A stretch of DNA of 64,000 bases from Chryseobacterium sp. JUb7 (GCF_024806495.1 NZ_JANUFF010000004.1:1-64000), one strand, 5' to 3'; counted from the first letter of the stretch, positions 53,333-63,543 are shown. Program-made: numbers and translations. Notes: generated by a model from the sequence alone, not told the origin.

Positions 53333-54660
53333 TAGTTTCCTCTCAATCGGTTAAACTCATTGATAACCTCATGATGAGTCACCGTTTTATCTTTAAAGTA
53401 GGCTACAAAATGTAGTTTTTCCTCTTCTGTAGCGCCCATTTGGTTTAAAATATTCAATAAGTGCATTTTCATATGCCCTTTCTGAATTCCAGTGGTGATC
53501 AGAGAACGTAATGCCCCAAAATTCTGGGCCAACCCTGAAACGGCTAAAATACTCATCAATTCCTGAGCTGAAGGTTTTCCAAGCAGTGCCAAAGAAAATT
53601 TTACCAACGGATGAAGATTCGTTAAACCACCCACCACTCCCACAGAAATCGGAAGGTCGATCCAGAATCTGAAAACTCCGTTATCCGTTGTACAATGAGT
53701 TAATGAAGCATATTTTCCGTCTTTGGCAGCATAGGCATGCGCACAGGCTTCCGTTGCTCTGAAATCATTTCCGGTTGCAATTACTACCGCATCTACCCCA
53801 TTCATAATCCCTTTATTATGCGTCGTCGCACGGAAAGGTTCAATTTCAGCAATCGTTACCGCCTGTTTGAATTTCCATGCAAATTCTTCATTAGAAATTC
53901 CGCTGTCATCTTTTAAATCATCAATTTTACACGAAACCTCAGCTCTTACGATACAATCCGGCGTAAAATTGGAAAGAATATTCATCACAATCTGCAAAGA
54001 ATTCTTTTCTTCGTGTGTGAAATTTTCATCAATAGCAACTTCCTGCTTTAATGTTTTTCCAAACTGTTCCAGACATGAATTAATAAAATTTGCCCCCATT
54101 GAATCCACCGTGTCAAAACTTGCTTTAAGCTGGTAATAATTGGGCATTTCAGAAGTTTTATCAATTAATTTAATATCTAAAATTCCACCGCCACGATTTC
54201 TCATGTTTGCCGTAATATCGTTGGTCGCTTCAATTAATTTTTTCTTTAAATTGAAATTAAAAAAATGAAGAAGTTTGTGAGATTCAACGTTAAATATAAA
54301 GTGTGTATGTCCTAATTTTTCGTTGTTGATAATGGTTGTTTTAAAACCACCTTTATCAATCCAGAATTTGGCAGCTTTTGAAGCCGCTGCCACCACTGAA
54401 CTTTCTTCCACAGCCATTGGAAGAGCGAATAATTTTCCGTCAATCAGAAAATTCGGAGCAATTCCGTAAGGCATATAAAAATTGGAGATTGTGTTTTCAG
54501 AAAACTCATCGTGAAGTTTCTGCAAATCAGCATTTTCGTTCCAATATTGGTTTAATATACTTTGATATTCCGAGTTTCCTTCAAGGTATTCGTTAACAAG
54601 CCAATCGATTTTCCCCTGTTTTGTCAATTTGGAAAAACCTTCAACGGGTTTATGATTCAT
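53332..54660 (-). CDS. mvaA: Hydroxymethylglutaryl-CoA reductase, class II
   Basis: 442 residues. Converts HMG-CoA to mevalonate (or back), the committed step of the mevalonate route to isoprenoids. Visible: MAVEESSVVAAASKAAKFW with the catalytic Glu, DSMGANFINSCLEQFG, ATGNDFRATEACAHAYA for cofactor binding, VVGGLTNLHPLVKFSLALLG, and the catalytic His in GIQKGHMKMHLLN. No membrane part, as in bacterial class II enzymes. First gene of a coupled operon with a 55-residue peptide, a secreted protein and DUF423. Confidence 0.94.
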   Translation of the reverse strand: MNHKPVEGFSKLTKQGKIDWLVNEYLEGNSEYQSILNQYWNENADLQKLHDEFSENTISNFYMPYGIAPNFLIDGKLFALPMAVEESSVVAAASKAAKFWIDKGGFKTTIINNEKLGHTHFIFNVESHKLLHFFNFNLKKKLIEATNDITANMRNRGGGILDIKLIDKTSEMPNYYQLKASFDTVDSMGANFINSCLEQFGKTLKQEVAIDENFTHEEKNSLQIVMNILSNFTPDCIVRAEVSCKIDDLKDDSGISNEEFAWKFKQAVTIAEIEPFRATTHNKGIMNGVDAVVIATGNDFRATEACAHAYAAKDGKYASLTHCTTDNGVFRFWIDLPISVGVVGGLTNLHPLVKFSLALLGKPSAQELMSILAVSGLAQNFGALRSLITTGIQKGHMKMHLLNILNQMGATEEEKLHFVAYFKDKTVTHHEVINEFNRLRGN

Positions 54661-54689
54661 ATGGATTAGGTTTATTTTTATTATGTAAC

Positions 54690-54742
54690 CGTAAATTTAC
54701 GATTTCACGCATAAATTAATGTCCGTAAATATACTAATTTTG
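54690..54742. promoter_or_regulatory. Divergent promoter region with CCGTAAAT palindrome
   Basis: CGTAAATTTACG (54690-54701) is a perfect 12-bp palindrome, and a partial copy CCGTAAATATAC follows at 54723-54734. Just after it comes TAATTTTG (54735-54742), an exact -7 box for the plus-strand radical SAM gene. The palindrome lies 30 bp before the start of the HMG-CoA reductase gene. Candidate operator shared by both directions; AT-rich DNA makes short palindromes common. Confidence 0.4.
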
Positions 54743-54852
54743 TCTCTGTAATATGTGGATAACTTCCATTAAAAAAGATTGACATTTATCAATTTTGGAC
54801 CTACATTTGGATATAATATTATTTTCAATAATTAACAGCTTCAATTAAAAAT

Positions 54853-56112
54853 ATGAATTTTGACCGCCTGAAAGAAAAACTCGAAATCCTTGCTGATGCT
54901 GCGAAATATGACGTTTCCTGCTCGTCCAGCGGAGGATCGAGAAAGAACAAAAAAGGCGCTTTGGGAGACAGTTCTGCAAGCGGAATTTGCCATACCTATA
55001 CGGAAGACGGACGATGTGTATCGCTTCTCAAAATTCTGCTGACTAATCATTGTATTTACGATTGTGCTTACTGCGTTTCCAGAAGTTCTAATGATATAAA
55101 AAGAGCGGCATTCACCGTTGAAGAAGTCGTTGATTTAACAATAAATTTCTACAGAAGAAATTATATCGAAGGTTTATTTTTAAGTTCAGGAATATTCAAA
55201 AATGCTGATACCACGATGGAGCGTTTGGTTCGTGTGGCAAAAAAATTACGTCTGGAAGAAAATTTTAACGGATATATTCATTTAAAATCCATTCCGGGAG
55301 CGAGTGACGAACTGATGCAGGAAGCAGCTTTATATGCCGATCGATTATCCATCAATCTTGAAATCCCAACAGAAAGCGGATTGAAATTACTGGCCCCTGA
55401 AAAAAATCGACAGGATATGCTGAATCCGATGAAATATATTCAGAACGGAATTGCCCAATATAAAGACGAAAAGAAAATTTTCAGGAAAGTTCCGAAGTTT
55501 GCTCCGGCAGGACAATCCACACAAATGATTGTCGGAGCGACCAATGAAAATGATTTACAAATTATCAAAGTTGCAGATCATTTTTATAAAAATTTCAGTC
55601 TGAAAAGGGTGTATTATTCAGGTTATGTTCCGGTTTTAGAAGACAAAAGGCTGCCTTCTTTAACAACGGAGGTTCCGATGCTTCGTGAAAACCGTTTGTA
55701 TCAGTCGGATTGGCTGATGCGTTTTTATGGTTTTAAAGCGGAAGAAATTTTAGATCCTACAATGCCTTTTCTGGATTTGGAAGTTGATCCGAAATTAAGC
55801 TGGGCCTTACGACATCTTGATCAGTTTCCTGTGAATTTGCAGACGGCCGATTATCAGATGATTTTAAGAATTCCTGGAATCGGTGTAAAAACAGCTCAGA
55901 AAATCGTCAGTGCAAGACGTTTTCAGGTGCTGAATATGGATCATTTAAAAAAACTGGGAGCTGCGGTGAATCGGGCAAAATATTTCATCGATTTTAATGC
56001 TGGAAATGCTTATCTGAAATATTTAACAGATCAGAACCTGAAGAAATTATTGATTGGCGGAAGTTCTTCTAAGTTTCATAATCAGTTTTCGCAGCAGCTA
56101 ACGCTTTTTTAA
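54853..56112 (+). CDS. Radical SAM protein, putative DNA modification/repair
   Basis: 419 residues. Cluster motif Cys67-x3-Cys71-x2-Cys74 in LLTNHCIYDCAYCVS binds the 4Fe-4S cluster and SAM. Further Cys at 23, 46 and 55 precede it. The C-terminal helix-hairpin-helix MILRIPGIGVKTAQKIVSARR (about 335) suggests nucleic acid binding. This matches the rSAM family linked to uracil-DNA-glycosylase-like genes (TIGR03916). Its chemistry is unknown. The partner (TIGR03915 type) follows after 98 bp, and the UDG-like domain is within that gene or elsewhere. Confidence 0.88.
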   Translation: MNFDRLKEKLEILADAAKYDVSCSSSGGSRKNKKGALGDSSASGICHTYTEDGRCVSLLKILLTNHCIYDCAYCVSRSSNDIKRAAFTVEEVVDLTINFYRRNYIEGLFLSSGIFKNADTTMERLVRVAKKLRLEENFNGYIHLKSIPGASDELMQEAALYADRLSINLEIPTESGLKLLAPEKNRQDMLNPMKYIQNGIAQYKDEKKIFRKVPKFAPAGQSTQMIVGATNENDLQIIKVADHFYKNFSLKRVYYSGYVPVLEDKRLPSLTTEVPMLRENRLYQSDWLMRFYGFKAEEILDPTMPFLDLEVDPKLSWALRHLDQFPVNLQTADYQMILRIPGIGVKTAQKIVSARRFQVLNMDHLKKLGAAVNRAKYFIDFNAGNAYLKYLTDQNLKKLLIGGSSSKFHNQFSQQLTLF

Positions 56113-56210
56113 ATACAAATTGCACGTACGGATGCTTACAGCATGACAAACTCAGAAAATTAAAAAATTCAACACTCATTGTTAAATTACTAAATTGTTA
56201 TACTAATTAA

Positions 56211-56969
56211 ATGACCACTCTACTCTATGACGGCAGTTTCGACGGACTTTTCACTGCGGTATTTGAAGTTTTCGAATACCGTTATCAAGATGTGGAAATT
56301 GTAAGCAGAGAGAGATTTCATCAGGAAAATATTTTCGCTGAAATTCATGAAGTAATTACACAAAATGAGAAGTCAGAAAGGGTTTTAAATAAATTAGAGA
56401 AAAATATCGGCAAATCAGGAATTCATGAACTATTGAAAGTCTATTTATCTGAAGATCCTGAATTGGAACAACTTATTTTATCTGCTGTAAAGCAATCTAT
56501 AAAACATCCTGAAGAAAATATTCTGCAAAATTATGCAGACAGTGATATTTTGAAAATTTCAAAAATCTGCAAATCTGTAAGCCGGGAAAGGCACCGTATG
56601 ACAGCTTTTGTCCGTTTTGAAAAAATGCAGGACGATGTTTTTTTTGCTAAAATTGATCCCGATTTCAATGTACTTCCTTTGATTCGAAAACATTTCAGAG
56701 ACCGTTATCAGGATCAAAAGTGGATGATTTATGATTTAAGACGAAATTACGGTCTTCTCTATGATCTTGAAAATTGTGATTTCTTTTACCCTGATGAGAA
56801 ATTGGATTTAAACAGATACCAACAAAAGTTTCATGATGAAGAAACGCAATATCAAACGCTGTGGCAAAGGTATTTTACGAAGACCAACATTGTGGAAAGG
56901 AAGAATTTAAAATTGCATATACAGCATGTTCCGAGGAGGTATTGGAAATATTTGACGGAAAAACATTAG
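56211..56969 (+). CDS. Radical SAM partner, putative DNA repair protein (TIGR03915 type)
   Basis: 252 residues, soluble. The opening TTLLYDGSFDGLFTAVFEVFEY and the later KSVSRERHRMTAFVRFEK, IDPDFNVLPLIRKHFRDRYQ and YDLRRNYGLLYD are typical of the family encoded next to the radical SAM gene in many bacteria. The two act together, probably in handling modified DNA bases, but the reaction is not established. Note that the 98-bp gap contains a REP-like fragment, so cotranscription is not certain. Confidence 0.85.
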   Translation: MTTLLYDGSFDGLFTAVFEVFEYRYQDVEIVSRERFHQENIFAEIHEVITQNEKSERVLNKLEKNIGKSGIHELLKVYLSEDPELEQLILSAVKQSIKHPEENILQNYADSDILKISKICKSVSRERHRMTAFVRFEKMQDDVFFAKIDPDFNVLPLIRKHFRDRYQDQKWMIYDLRRNYGLLYDLENCDFFYPDEKLDLNRYQQKFHDEETQYQTLWQRYFTKTNIVERKNLKLHIQHVPRRYWKYLTEKH

Positions 56970-56990
56970 ATTTTATTTTCCTTTTTCTCA

Positions 56991-57027
56991 TAATCCTTGT
57001 CAAGGTTTTGAGCCTTGACAAGGATTA
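56991..57027. repeat. Perfect 15-bp hairpin
   Basis: TAATCCTTGTCAAGG, loop TTTTGAG, CCTTGACAAGGATTA. It follows the previous stop by 21 nt and lacks a U-tract, so it may be a palindromic dispersed unit rather than an intrinsic terminator. It lies 28 nt before the next ATG and could also affect that gene. Confidence 0.7.
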
Positions 57028-57054
57028 CGTACTATTGTAGAAGAATATTCATCG

Positions 57055-57930
57055 ATGAAAAAAATAATATCCCTATTCATTTTAACAACAATCATAAGCT
57101 GTAATAAAGAAAAATTGGGCGATAAACTTTTGCCTGAACCTGATAAAAAGGAACATTTAATTTCAGAAAGCTTGGTTCAAATTAATAAAGATAAAAATAC
57201 GATCAAAGAAAGATTTTCGCCACCAAAAGGTTTTCAATGGGTTGAAGAAAATTCTGATTCTTTCGGGTATTTTATTGAAAATTTTAAGTTAAAATCTTAT
57301 GGAAGTCCTATTTTAAAATACGACGGAAGTTCAATTTCTACACAGAATCTCCATGAGGCCGTTTTCGATATTGATACGGGAACTCAGGATCTTCAACAAT
57401 GTGCTGATGCCGTGATTCGTCTTCGGGCTGAATATTTATTTAAATCCAAAAAATTTGATGAGATAAAATTTCATTTCACCAGTGGTGATCTGGTTTCATG
57501 GAATGATTATAAAAATGGAATAAGATCTTTTGTAAAAGGAAATTCTGTAAGTTTCAAAAAAGTGGCTGAGCCTGATAGCTCCTATGAAAATTTCAGAAAG
57601 TATCTGGATGTAATTTTTAATTATTCGGGAACGATCTCATTAAGTAAAGAAACGAAGAATGTTACGAAAAATTCACATTTAAAAACAGGAGACATTTTAA
57701 TTACTCCCGGAAGCCCCGGGCATGTTGTCTTTATTGCCGGAGTCTGCAAAAATAAAGATGGGAAAAAGTTATTTTTATTAAGTGAGGGTTTTACTCCTGC
57801 ACAATCTATTCATCTGCTTTCCAATCCTTTTGAGAAAAATATTTCGCCCTGGTATAATTTGGATGTTGATAATTCTGAGACCAAAACAGCAAGGTATATT
57901 TTTAAACCTACAAATTTTAGACAATTTTAA
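57055..57930 (+). CDS. DUF4846 lipoprotein
   Basis: 291 residues, lipobox IISC with Cys16. The DUF4846 pattern: RFSPPKGFQWVEENSDSFGYF, LQQCADAVIRLRAEYLF, DLVSWNDYKNGIR, GDILITPGSPGHVVFIAGV. The last block resembles an NlpC/amidase-like His (GHVVFI). Periplasmic or outer-membrane attached. Function not established. Confidence 0.85.
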   Translation: MKKIISLFILTTIISCNKEKLGDKLLPEPDKKEHLISESLVQINKDKNTIKERFSPPKGFQWVEENSDSFGYFIENFKLKSYGSPILKYDGSSISTQNLHEAVFDIDTGTQDLQQCADAVIRLRAEYLFKSKKFDEIKFHFTSGDLVSWNDYKNGIRSFVKGNSVSFKKVAEPDSSYENFRKYLDVIFNYSGTISLSKETKNVTKNSHLKTGDILITPGSPGHVVFIAGVCKNKDGKKLFLLSEGFTPAQSIHLLSNPFEKNISPWYNLDVDNSETKTARYIFKPTNFRQF

Positions 57931-57985
57931 TAATTTATATTCAAAACTCTTATAAAGTTACTGCGATTATCTGAACTTGTTTTTG

Positions 57986-57993
57986 TAGATTTG
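57986..57993 (+). promoter_or_regulatory. -7 box of pfkA-gap
   Basis: TAGATTTG, exact consensus, 20 nt before ATG 58014. Confidence 0.5.
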
Positions 57994-58013
57994 TGTTCGA
58001 AATTTTTTACTAG

Positions 58014-59000
58014 ATGAAAGAGAGTGCTGTAAAAAAAATTGCAGTTCTTACCTCTGGAGGCGACTCTCCAGGTATGAATGCAGCATTAAGGGCGGTAGTA
58101 AGAACCGCAAATTACTATAATATCGAATGCTACGGAGTAAGAGAGGGCTACAATGGTCTTATCCACAACGATTTCCTGAAAATGGGACCTCGTTCCGTAA
58201 AAAATATAATCAATCAAGGCGGAACCATTCTGAAATCTGCCAGATCCATGGAATTTAGAACCAAAGAAGGTCGCCAGAAAGCTTATGACAATTGTGTAAA
58301 GCTTGGCATTGACGGATTGGTTTGTATTGGTGGGGACGGAACTTTCACAGGAGCTAAAATCTTTAACGAAGAATTCGGAATCAGAGTAATCGGCGTTCCG
58401 GGAACAATCGATAATGATATTTTCGGAACCGATAACACCATCGGTTACGATACAGCTTTAAATACGGCTATGGAAGCAATTGATAAAATCCGTGATACGG
58501 CAACTTCTCACAACAGAGTTTTCTTTGTGGAAGTAATGGGTCGCGATGCAGGTTTTATCGCTCTGAACAGCGGATTGGCAACTGGAGCTCTGGATATTTT
58601 AATTCCTGAGCGAAAAGATAGTATTGATGAGCTTTTTGCCAACTTCAGAAATGCTGAAAAAACAGGAAAAGCTTCAAGCATCGTTGTTGTGGCTGAAGGA
58701 GAAAAACTGGCCAATATCTACGAATTAGCAGAAAAAACAAAACAGGAATTCCCGGATTATGACATTCGTGTTGCCATTTTAGGACACATCCAGAGAGGCG
58801 GTTCTCCCAGCTGTGCTGACAGAGTTTTAGCGAGCAGATTGGGTTATGGTGCTGTAACAGGATTGATGGAAGGACAAACCAACGTAATGGCAGGAATGCG
58901 TTCAAATGATATGGTGTACACTCCTATCGAAGAAGCCATTAAAAAACATAACGAAATCAATAAAGATCTTTTATTGATTTCAGAAATCTTAGCAATCTAA
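58014..59000 (+). CDS. pfkA: ATP-dependent 6-phosphofructokinase
   Basis: 328 residues. Phosphorylates fructose 6-phosphate to the 1,6-bisphosphate. Visible: LTSGGDSPGMNAALRAVVR, IGGDGTFTGA (Gly at the position that selects ATP rather than pyrophosphate), PGTIDNDIFGTDNTIGYDT with the catalytic Asp, GRDAGFIALNSG and LGHIQRGGSPSCADR. The next gene, gap, follows after 31 nt, so two glycolytic enzymes share a transcript. Confidence 0.96.
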   Translation: MKESAVKKIAVLTSGGDSPGMNAALRAVVRTANYYNIECYGVREGYNGLIHNDFLKMGPRSVKNIINQGGTILKSARSMEFRTKEGRQKAYDNCVKLGIDGLVCIGGDGTFTGAKIFNEEFGIRVIGVPGTIDNDIFGTDNTIGYDTALNTAMEAIDKIRDTATSHNRVFFVEVMGRDAGFIALNSGLATGALDILIPERKDSIDELFANFRNAEKTGKASSIVVVAEGEKLANIYELAEKTKQEFPDYDIRVAILGHIQRGGSPSCADRVLASRLGYGAVTGLMEGQTNVMAGMRSNDMVYTPIEEAIKKHNEINKDLLLISEILAI

Positions 59001-59010
59001 TATTTTTTAA

Positions 59011-60042
<1,032 letters not shown>

Positions 60043-60061
60043 TAAAGTATTGGCTTTACAT

Positions 60062-60090
60062 AAAAAAACCTTCCAGTTGGAAGGTTTTTT
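60062..60090. terminator. Terminator of pfkA-gap
   Basis: AAAAAAACCTTCC, loop AGTT, GGAAGGTTTTTT with extra T. It may also serve the convergent hydrolase fragment ending at 60118. Confidence 0.9.
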
Positions 60091-60117
60091 ATTTTTATAC
60101 AAAATGGGGGAACAATT

Positions 60118-60603
60118 TTATAAAACAACCTGTTCATAGCTTTTTATAATATCTGTCCAAATTCTCTGATCACTTTCTTTAATATATCTTGTCCCGTTAT
60201 GAGATGCAATTCCTTCTTTAAATTCTACTCTTTCATTGCTAAAATTATCAGCATTTAAAATAATACTGTTCCCTGCAAAAACATTATCATGAGGATTATT
60301 AAAATTATACCATCTTTTAAGGTTTAGTCTTTGAATTGGTATAAAATCAGGAAGCCTCTGAACACCTAGCTGACTTCCTGCCGTAATTAATGTAATATCT
60401 TTATAAATCATACCATTATTTTCTGAAAGGAAAAGATCATAGCATATTAATGAACCCAAACTATGCGCATAAATTACATTACAACCACTATTCTGAATTT
60501 CTTTTTTCAGAAATTCTTTTAATTTTCTCCTCAACCCCGGATATTGAAAAAATTCTACGACCATATCCAAATAATCATCTTTAAAACTCTCAACACCTTT
60601 CAT
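60118..60603 (-). CDS. Alpha/beta hydrolase, C-terminal part of a split gene
   Basis: 161 residues. Contains the nucleophile elbow VIYAHSLGSLICYD (Ser) and a later NNPHDNVF with Asp, but lacks the N-terminal strand and oxyanion segment, which are found in the preceding frame (60600-60824). The ATG overlaps that gene's stop in ATGA form. Most likely both are pieces of one alpha/beta hydrolase of about 235 residues broken by a frameshift; a real two-subunit arrangement or a sequencing error is possible. Confidence 0.6.
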   Translation of the reverse strand: MKGVESFKDDYLDMVVEFFQYPGLRRKLKEFLKKEIQNSGCNVIYAHSLGSLICYDLFLSENNGMIYKDITLITAGSQLGVQRLPDFIPIQRLNLKRWYNFNNPHDNVFAGNSIILNADNFSNERVEFKEGIASHNGTRYIKESDQRIWTDIIKSYEQVVL

Positions 60604-60824
60604 CCGTGATCTTTCGTAAAGAAAATATCTTTCAGAAATTTCCAGTAATCTATTATTCCAGCTTGCTGTTCGTCAAAAAAATGATCAAAAACCGGAAAAC
60701 TAATATTGACATTCTTAGCTTTACTTTCTATCGCATCCTTCCAGTCTGTTTTCCAGTCTGTTTTTGATTGGCGGTCATCTTTCCCTCCTATGCCGTGAAG
60801 ACATAATACATTTATTTTATTCAT
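60600..60824 (-). CDS. Alpha/beta hydrolase, N-terminal part of a split gene
   Basis: 74 residues. INVLCLHGIGGKDDR is the first strand and oxyanion His-Gly of an alpha/beta hydrolase; then an acidic/aromatic segment (FDHFFDEQQAGIIDYWKF). It stops at TGA, after which the rest of the fold continues in another frame. The stop and the next start overlap (GGATGA). No catalytic Ser in this piece, so it cannot act alone. Confidence 0.6.
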   Translation of the reverse strand: MNKINVLCLHGIGGKDDRQSKTDWKTDWKDAIESKAKNVNISFPVFDHFFDEQQAGIIDYWKFLKDIFFTKDHG

Positions 60825-61020
60825 GGTTATTATTTTTTATTAAGTTACTTAAATTCATGATTGCATGTGTTTTTATTTTTAGCAATATTCAAAAACATCC
60901 ATCAACAATTTGATGTATTACTTTGTATTATTAAGGCAAAGTTTAAAATTTCATGAATACAAAAAAATGGCCCGTTTGGGTGATTTTTGGGATATAAATG
61001 ATGATTAAGAGTCAATAAAT

Positions 61021-61205
61021 AAAAAAAGCCTCTCAATATTGAGAGGCTATAGTTTATCATTTTCAAACAACTAAAAAGAAAAAGGTAAACTATGATATTT
61101 TTTGCAAAATAATTTTAAAGAAGTAAATATAATTTCTCCTCATAATCATTTAATATGCCTATAGTTAAAATTTTTTTGATTTAAAAATAGAATATATGAA
61201 AATAT
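61021..61205 (-). ncRNA. Candidate minus-strand small RNA or leader
   Basis: The region 60825-61352 has no ordinary gene. At 61027-61048 stands AGCCTCTCAATATTGAGAGG ending CT, a perfect 22-bp palindrome; on the minus strand seven T follow, a strong terminator with no gene feeding it. An exact minus -7 box TAATTTTG lies at 61219-61212. Together they outline a transcript of about 185 nt. A second stem ATAGTTTA / TAAACTAT sits beside the terminator, and a 19-codon frame (61149-61090, MIMRRNYIYF...) is inside. A -33 TTG is not seen. Confidence 0.35.
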
Positions 61206-61352
61206 CAGCTACAAAATTAAACAGCTAATAAAATTTAAGCTTTCACGGTTATTAGATTTACAAAGTTTCAAATTTTATCGACGCAAAAAAATCCCCCTTT
61301 TGTAGTATTTCTTAAGTTAATTTCGTTATTTTTAACATCAAAACTAAGTTTC

Positions 61353-62126
61353 ATGGAAGATGCAGAGAAAAAACATCCTTTAATTGAAGTCTGGAACACT
61401 TATCCTGGTGTCCGACAAAGCGGAAAAAAAAATCTTAGTATCCCTCCTATTGAACGTATTATTGGCGAAATGTTTGCTATTGGTGAATATTACTATTATG
61501 TGTTAAACCTTACCAACAGTACCCTTTCTCACCATCATGAAAATATTTTAAAGCTCCACGGTTTAAAAAAATACCCTGAGAATTTAAAAGAAGTCATTGA
61601 TCTTACTCATCCCGATGATATTGAATTCGTCATGAAAGCCGAACAGACTGTCATTCAAAAAATGGTTGAAATTGGCTTAAAACATCAACTGTACACAAAA
61701 GCAAGCTATTGTTTCAGAATGAAAACAGCCAGTGGAAAATATGAATTATTCCATCATCAGGCCATTCCGACAATGGAAGATGAACATGGCCAACTAGTGC
61801 AATCGATAAATATCCATACCAATATTAACCATATTACAAAAGAGAACCCACATACCGTTTTGGTATCAGGTATCGGGCACAGAAAGGATTTCCATCAGGT
61901 CAATCTGGATTGTAAAGTTGATGACGAACTTTTGGAAAGTCTGACAAAAAGAGAAAACGAAATTTTATCGCTGATCGCTAAAGGCTATTCGGGACCAGAA
62001 ATTGCGAAAATACTTATTCTATCAGAACATACAGTCCGTACACACCGAAAGAATATCTTAAGAAAAACCAAATCCAGAAACAGCAAAGAGCTTTTGAAAA
62101 AGGCTTTCGAAAATGGATTAATTTAA
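61353..62126 (+). CDS. PAS-like sensor with LuxR-type DNA-binding domain
   Basis: 257 residues. N-terminal sensor resembling a PAS fold (YYYYVLNLTNSTLSHHHENIL, then HHQAIPTMEDEHGQLVQS) and a C-terminal LuxR/FixJ helix-turn-helix (LTKRENEILSLIAKGYSGPE, AKILILSEHTVRTHRKNIL). Cytoplasmic regulator, input ligand unknown. No receiver domain, so not a classic response regulator. It precedes, on the same strand, an MpaB-family oxygenase gene by 90 bp and may control it. Confidence 0.85.
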   Translation: MEDAEKKHPLIEVWNTYPGVRQSGKKNLSIPPIERIIGEMFAIGEYYYYVLNLTNSTLSHHHENILKLHGLKKYPENLKEVIDLTHPDDIEFVMKAEQTVIQKMVEIGLKHQLYTKASYCFRMKTASGKYELFHHQAIPTMEDEHGQLVQSINIHTNINHITKENPHTVLVSGIGHRKDFHQVNLDCKVDDELLESLTKRENEILSLIAKGYSGPEIAKILILSEHTVRTHRKNILRKTKSRNSKELLKKAFENGLI

Positions 62127-62174
62127 TTGTAAATTTATATCCTATAAAATAATTTACGTTTAAACTGATAAATC

Positions 62175-62210
62175 TCACGGCGAAATTTCGGCGTAAAACT
62201 TGTACTTTTA
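62175..62210 (+). promoter_or_regulatory. Putative promoter with palindrome before the MpaB gene
   Basis: CGAAATTTCG (62181-62190) is a perfect palindrome lying in the likely -33 zone, and TACTTTTA (62203-62210) is one base off the -7 consensus, ending six bases before ATG 62217. Possible binding site for the adjacent LuxR-type protein. Confidence 0.3.
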
Positions 62211-62216
62211 TAGGTA

Positions 62217-63413
62217 ATGGAAAAAGCAACTTTACAACCGCGTTTTAAAGATTCACAACATTTTAGAGATTTTTGGACAAAAGGCAACGGAAAACAACTC
62301 ATAGAATTTTCCGGAGCAAAGGTGAGTTTTGATGACTTTGAAAAATTTTCACAAAATTTCTATCATGTTGATGAAATTGGGGATGAAGTTGTAAAAGATG
62401 TTTATTTCACTAAAAAATACTCCGAAGCCTCTAGAGAAATTGAAAATTATATTCGAAACGGGATTTCAGATCATGATGATGTGCAAGGCAGTGTAAAAAC
62501 CCTTTTTATGCAGACCCAGCGTATCCCGGATTGGCTGGATTATGATCTTTTAAAAAGTGGAGCAGAACTTTGTATGAGGAGCAACCTCGATTCTTTAATT
62601 TCTCTCAGAGATTACTGCCTGATCGGAGGATATGATTACGCCTATCTCAACAAGCCGCTGATCGCCACCGAAGCCTTAAAAAAAGGGGCTGTAAAACGAC
62701 TTTCTGAAACTCTGGACTTTTGGGTCAATGTTACCCGATATGATGCTTTGGAAATCCATAAAAAGGGATATGAATTTGCTATAAAAACCCGTTTGATTCA
62801 TTCCTACGCAAGGCTTTCCATAAAAAAACATTATAAAGACTGGGACACTGAAAACTGGGGCGAGCCCATCAACTCCTGGGATATGATGGCTACTTACATT
62901 GGCTTTAGTCTTGTTTTTCTTCACAGTCTTAAAAAATTAGGAAATACTTTTTCTCCTCAAGAAGAAAAAGGACTTTTCCACCTTTGGAAATATGTAGGCT
63001 ATCTTTTGGGAATTCCCGAAAACTTACTGCCCAATGACAAAAAACAGGCTACAGAATATTTTTATTTATGGACATCCGTTCAACCTTCCTCAGATAAAGA
63101 TTCTGTTTTACTTGCTCATTCTTTACTGAACGAATCTCTGGAAAATCCTATTTTAAAATACGAGTTTCAGCGAAAAAATCTACGTTATCTGCACATTTGC
63201 TGTACATGGTATCTGCTGGATGATGAAGTTTGCAAAAGACTTCAGATTCCGGACGTCAAAAATAAAAATCTTTTCCCGAAAACAAAGTGGCTGATCAATA
63301 AAATTTATGACCATACGGTGAGCCGTAAAGCCAGAATTCAAAAAGGAAATAAAGACCAGCTGAAAGTTTTGGAAGATTATTTAAGAATAACAGACAATTC
63401 AAATTTCCACTAA
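62217..63413 (+). CDS. Oxygenase MpaB family protein (DUF2236)
   Basis: 398 residues. DUF2236/MpaB marks: an N-terminal DYDLLKSGAELCM region, the conserved RLIHSYARLSIKKH and GEPINSWDMMATYIGFSLVF. The family includes the latex-clearing protein Lcp, which cleaves rubber using a b-type haem; His residues in HSYAR are candidates for haem contact. No signal peptide. Likely a haem-dependent oxygenase of unknown substrate. Confidence 0.82.
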   Translation: MEKATLQPRFKDSQHFRDFWTKGNGKQLIEFSGAKVSFDDFEKFSQNFYHVDEIGDEVVKDVYFTKKYSEASREIENYIRNGISDHDDVQGSVKTLFMQTQRIPDWLDYDLLKSGAELCMRSNLDSLISLRDYCLIGGYDYAYLNKPLIATEALKKGAVKRLSETLDFWVNVTRYDALEIHKKGYEFAIKTRLIHSYARLSIKKHYKDWDTENWGEPINSWDMMATYIGFSLVFLHSLKKLGNTFSPQEEKGLFHLWKYVGYLLGIPENLLPNDKKQATEYFYLWTSVQPSSDKDSVLLAHSLLNESLENPILKYEFQRKNLRYLHICCTWYLLDDEVCKRLQIPDVKNKNLFPKTKWLINKIYDHTVSRKARIQKGNKDQLKVLEDYLRITDNSNFH

Positions 63414-63543
63414 ATTTATTGATCATTTTTACATCCACATCGATTTCGTTTTGAAGGAATTAAGCCTTTAAATTTTAGAAATTTTTAACTATAAAAACGA
63501 ATTTCGGTAATAAATAATATTAGTTTTTGATCGTAAATTTCCT

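Noticed and set aside
56991..57027. Calling the CCTTGTCAAGG hairpin an intrinsic terminator
   Set aside because: No U-tract on either strand follows it; kept as a repeat instead.
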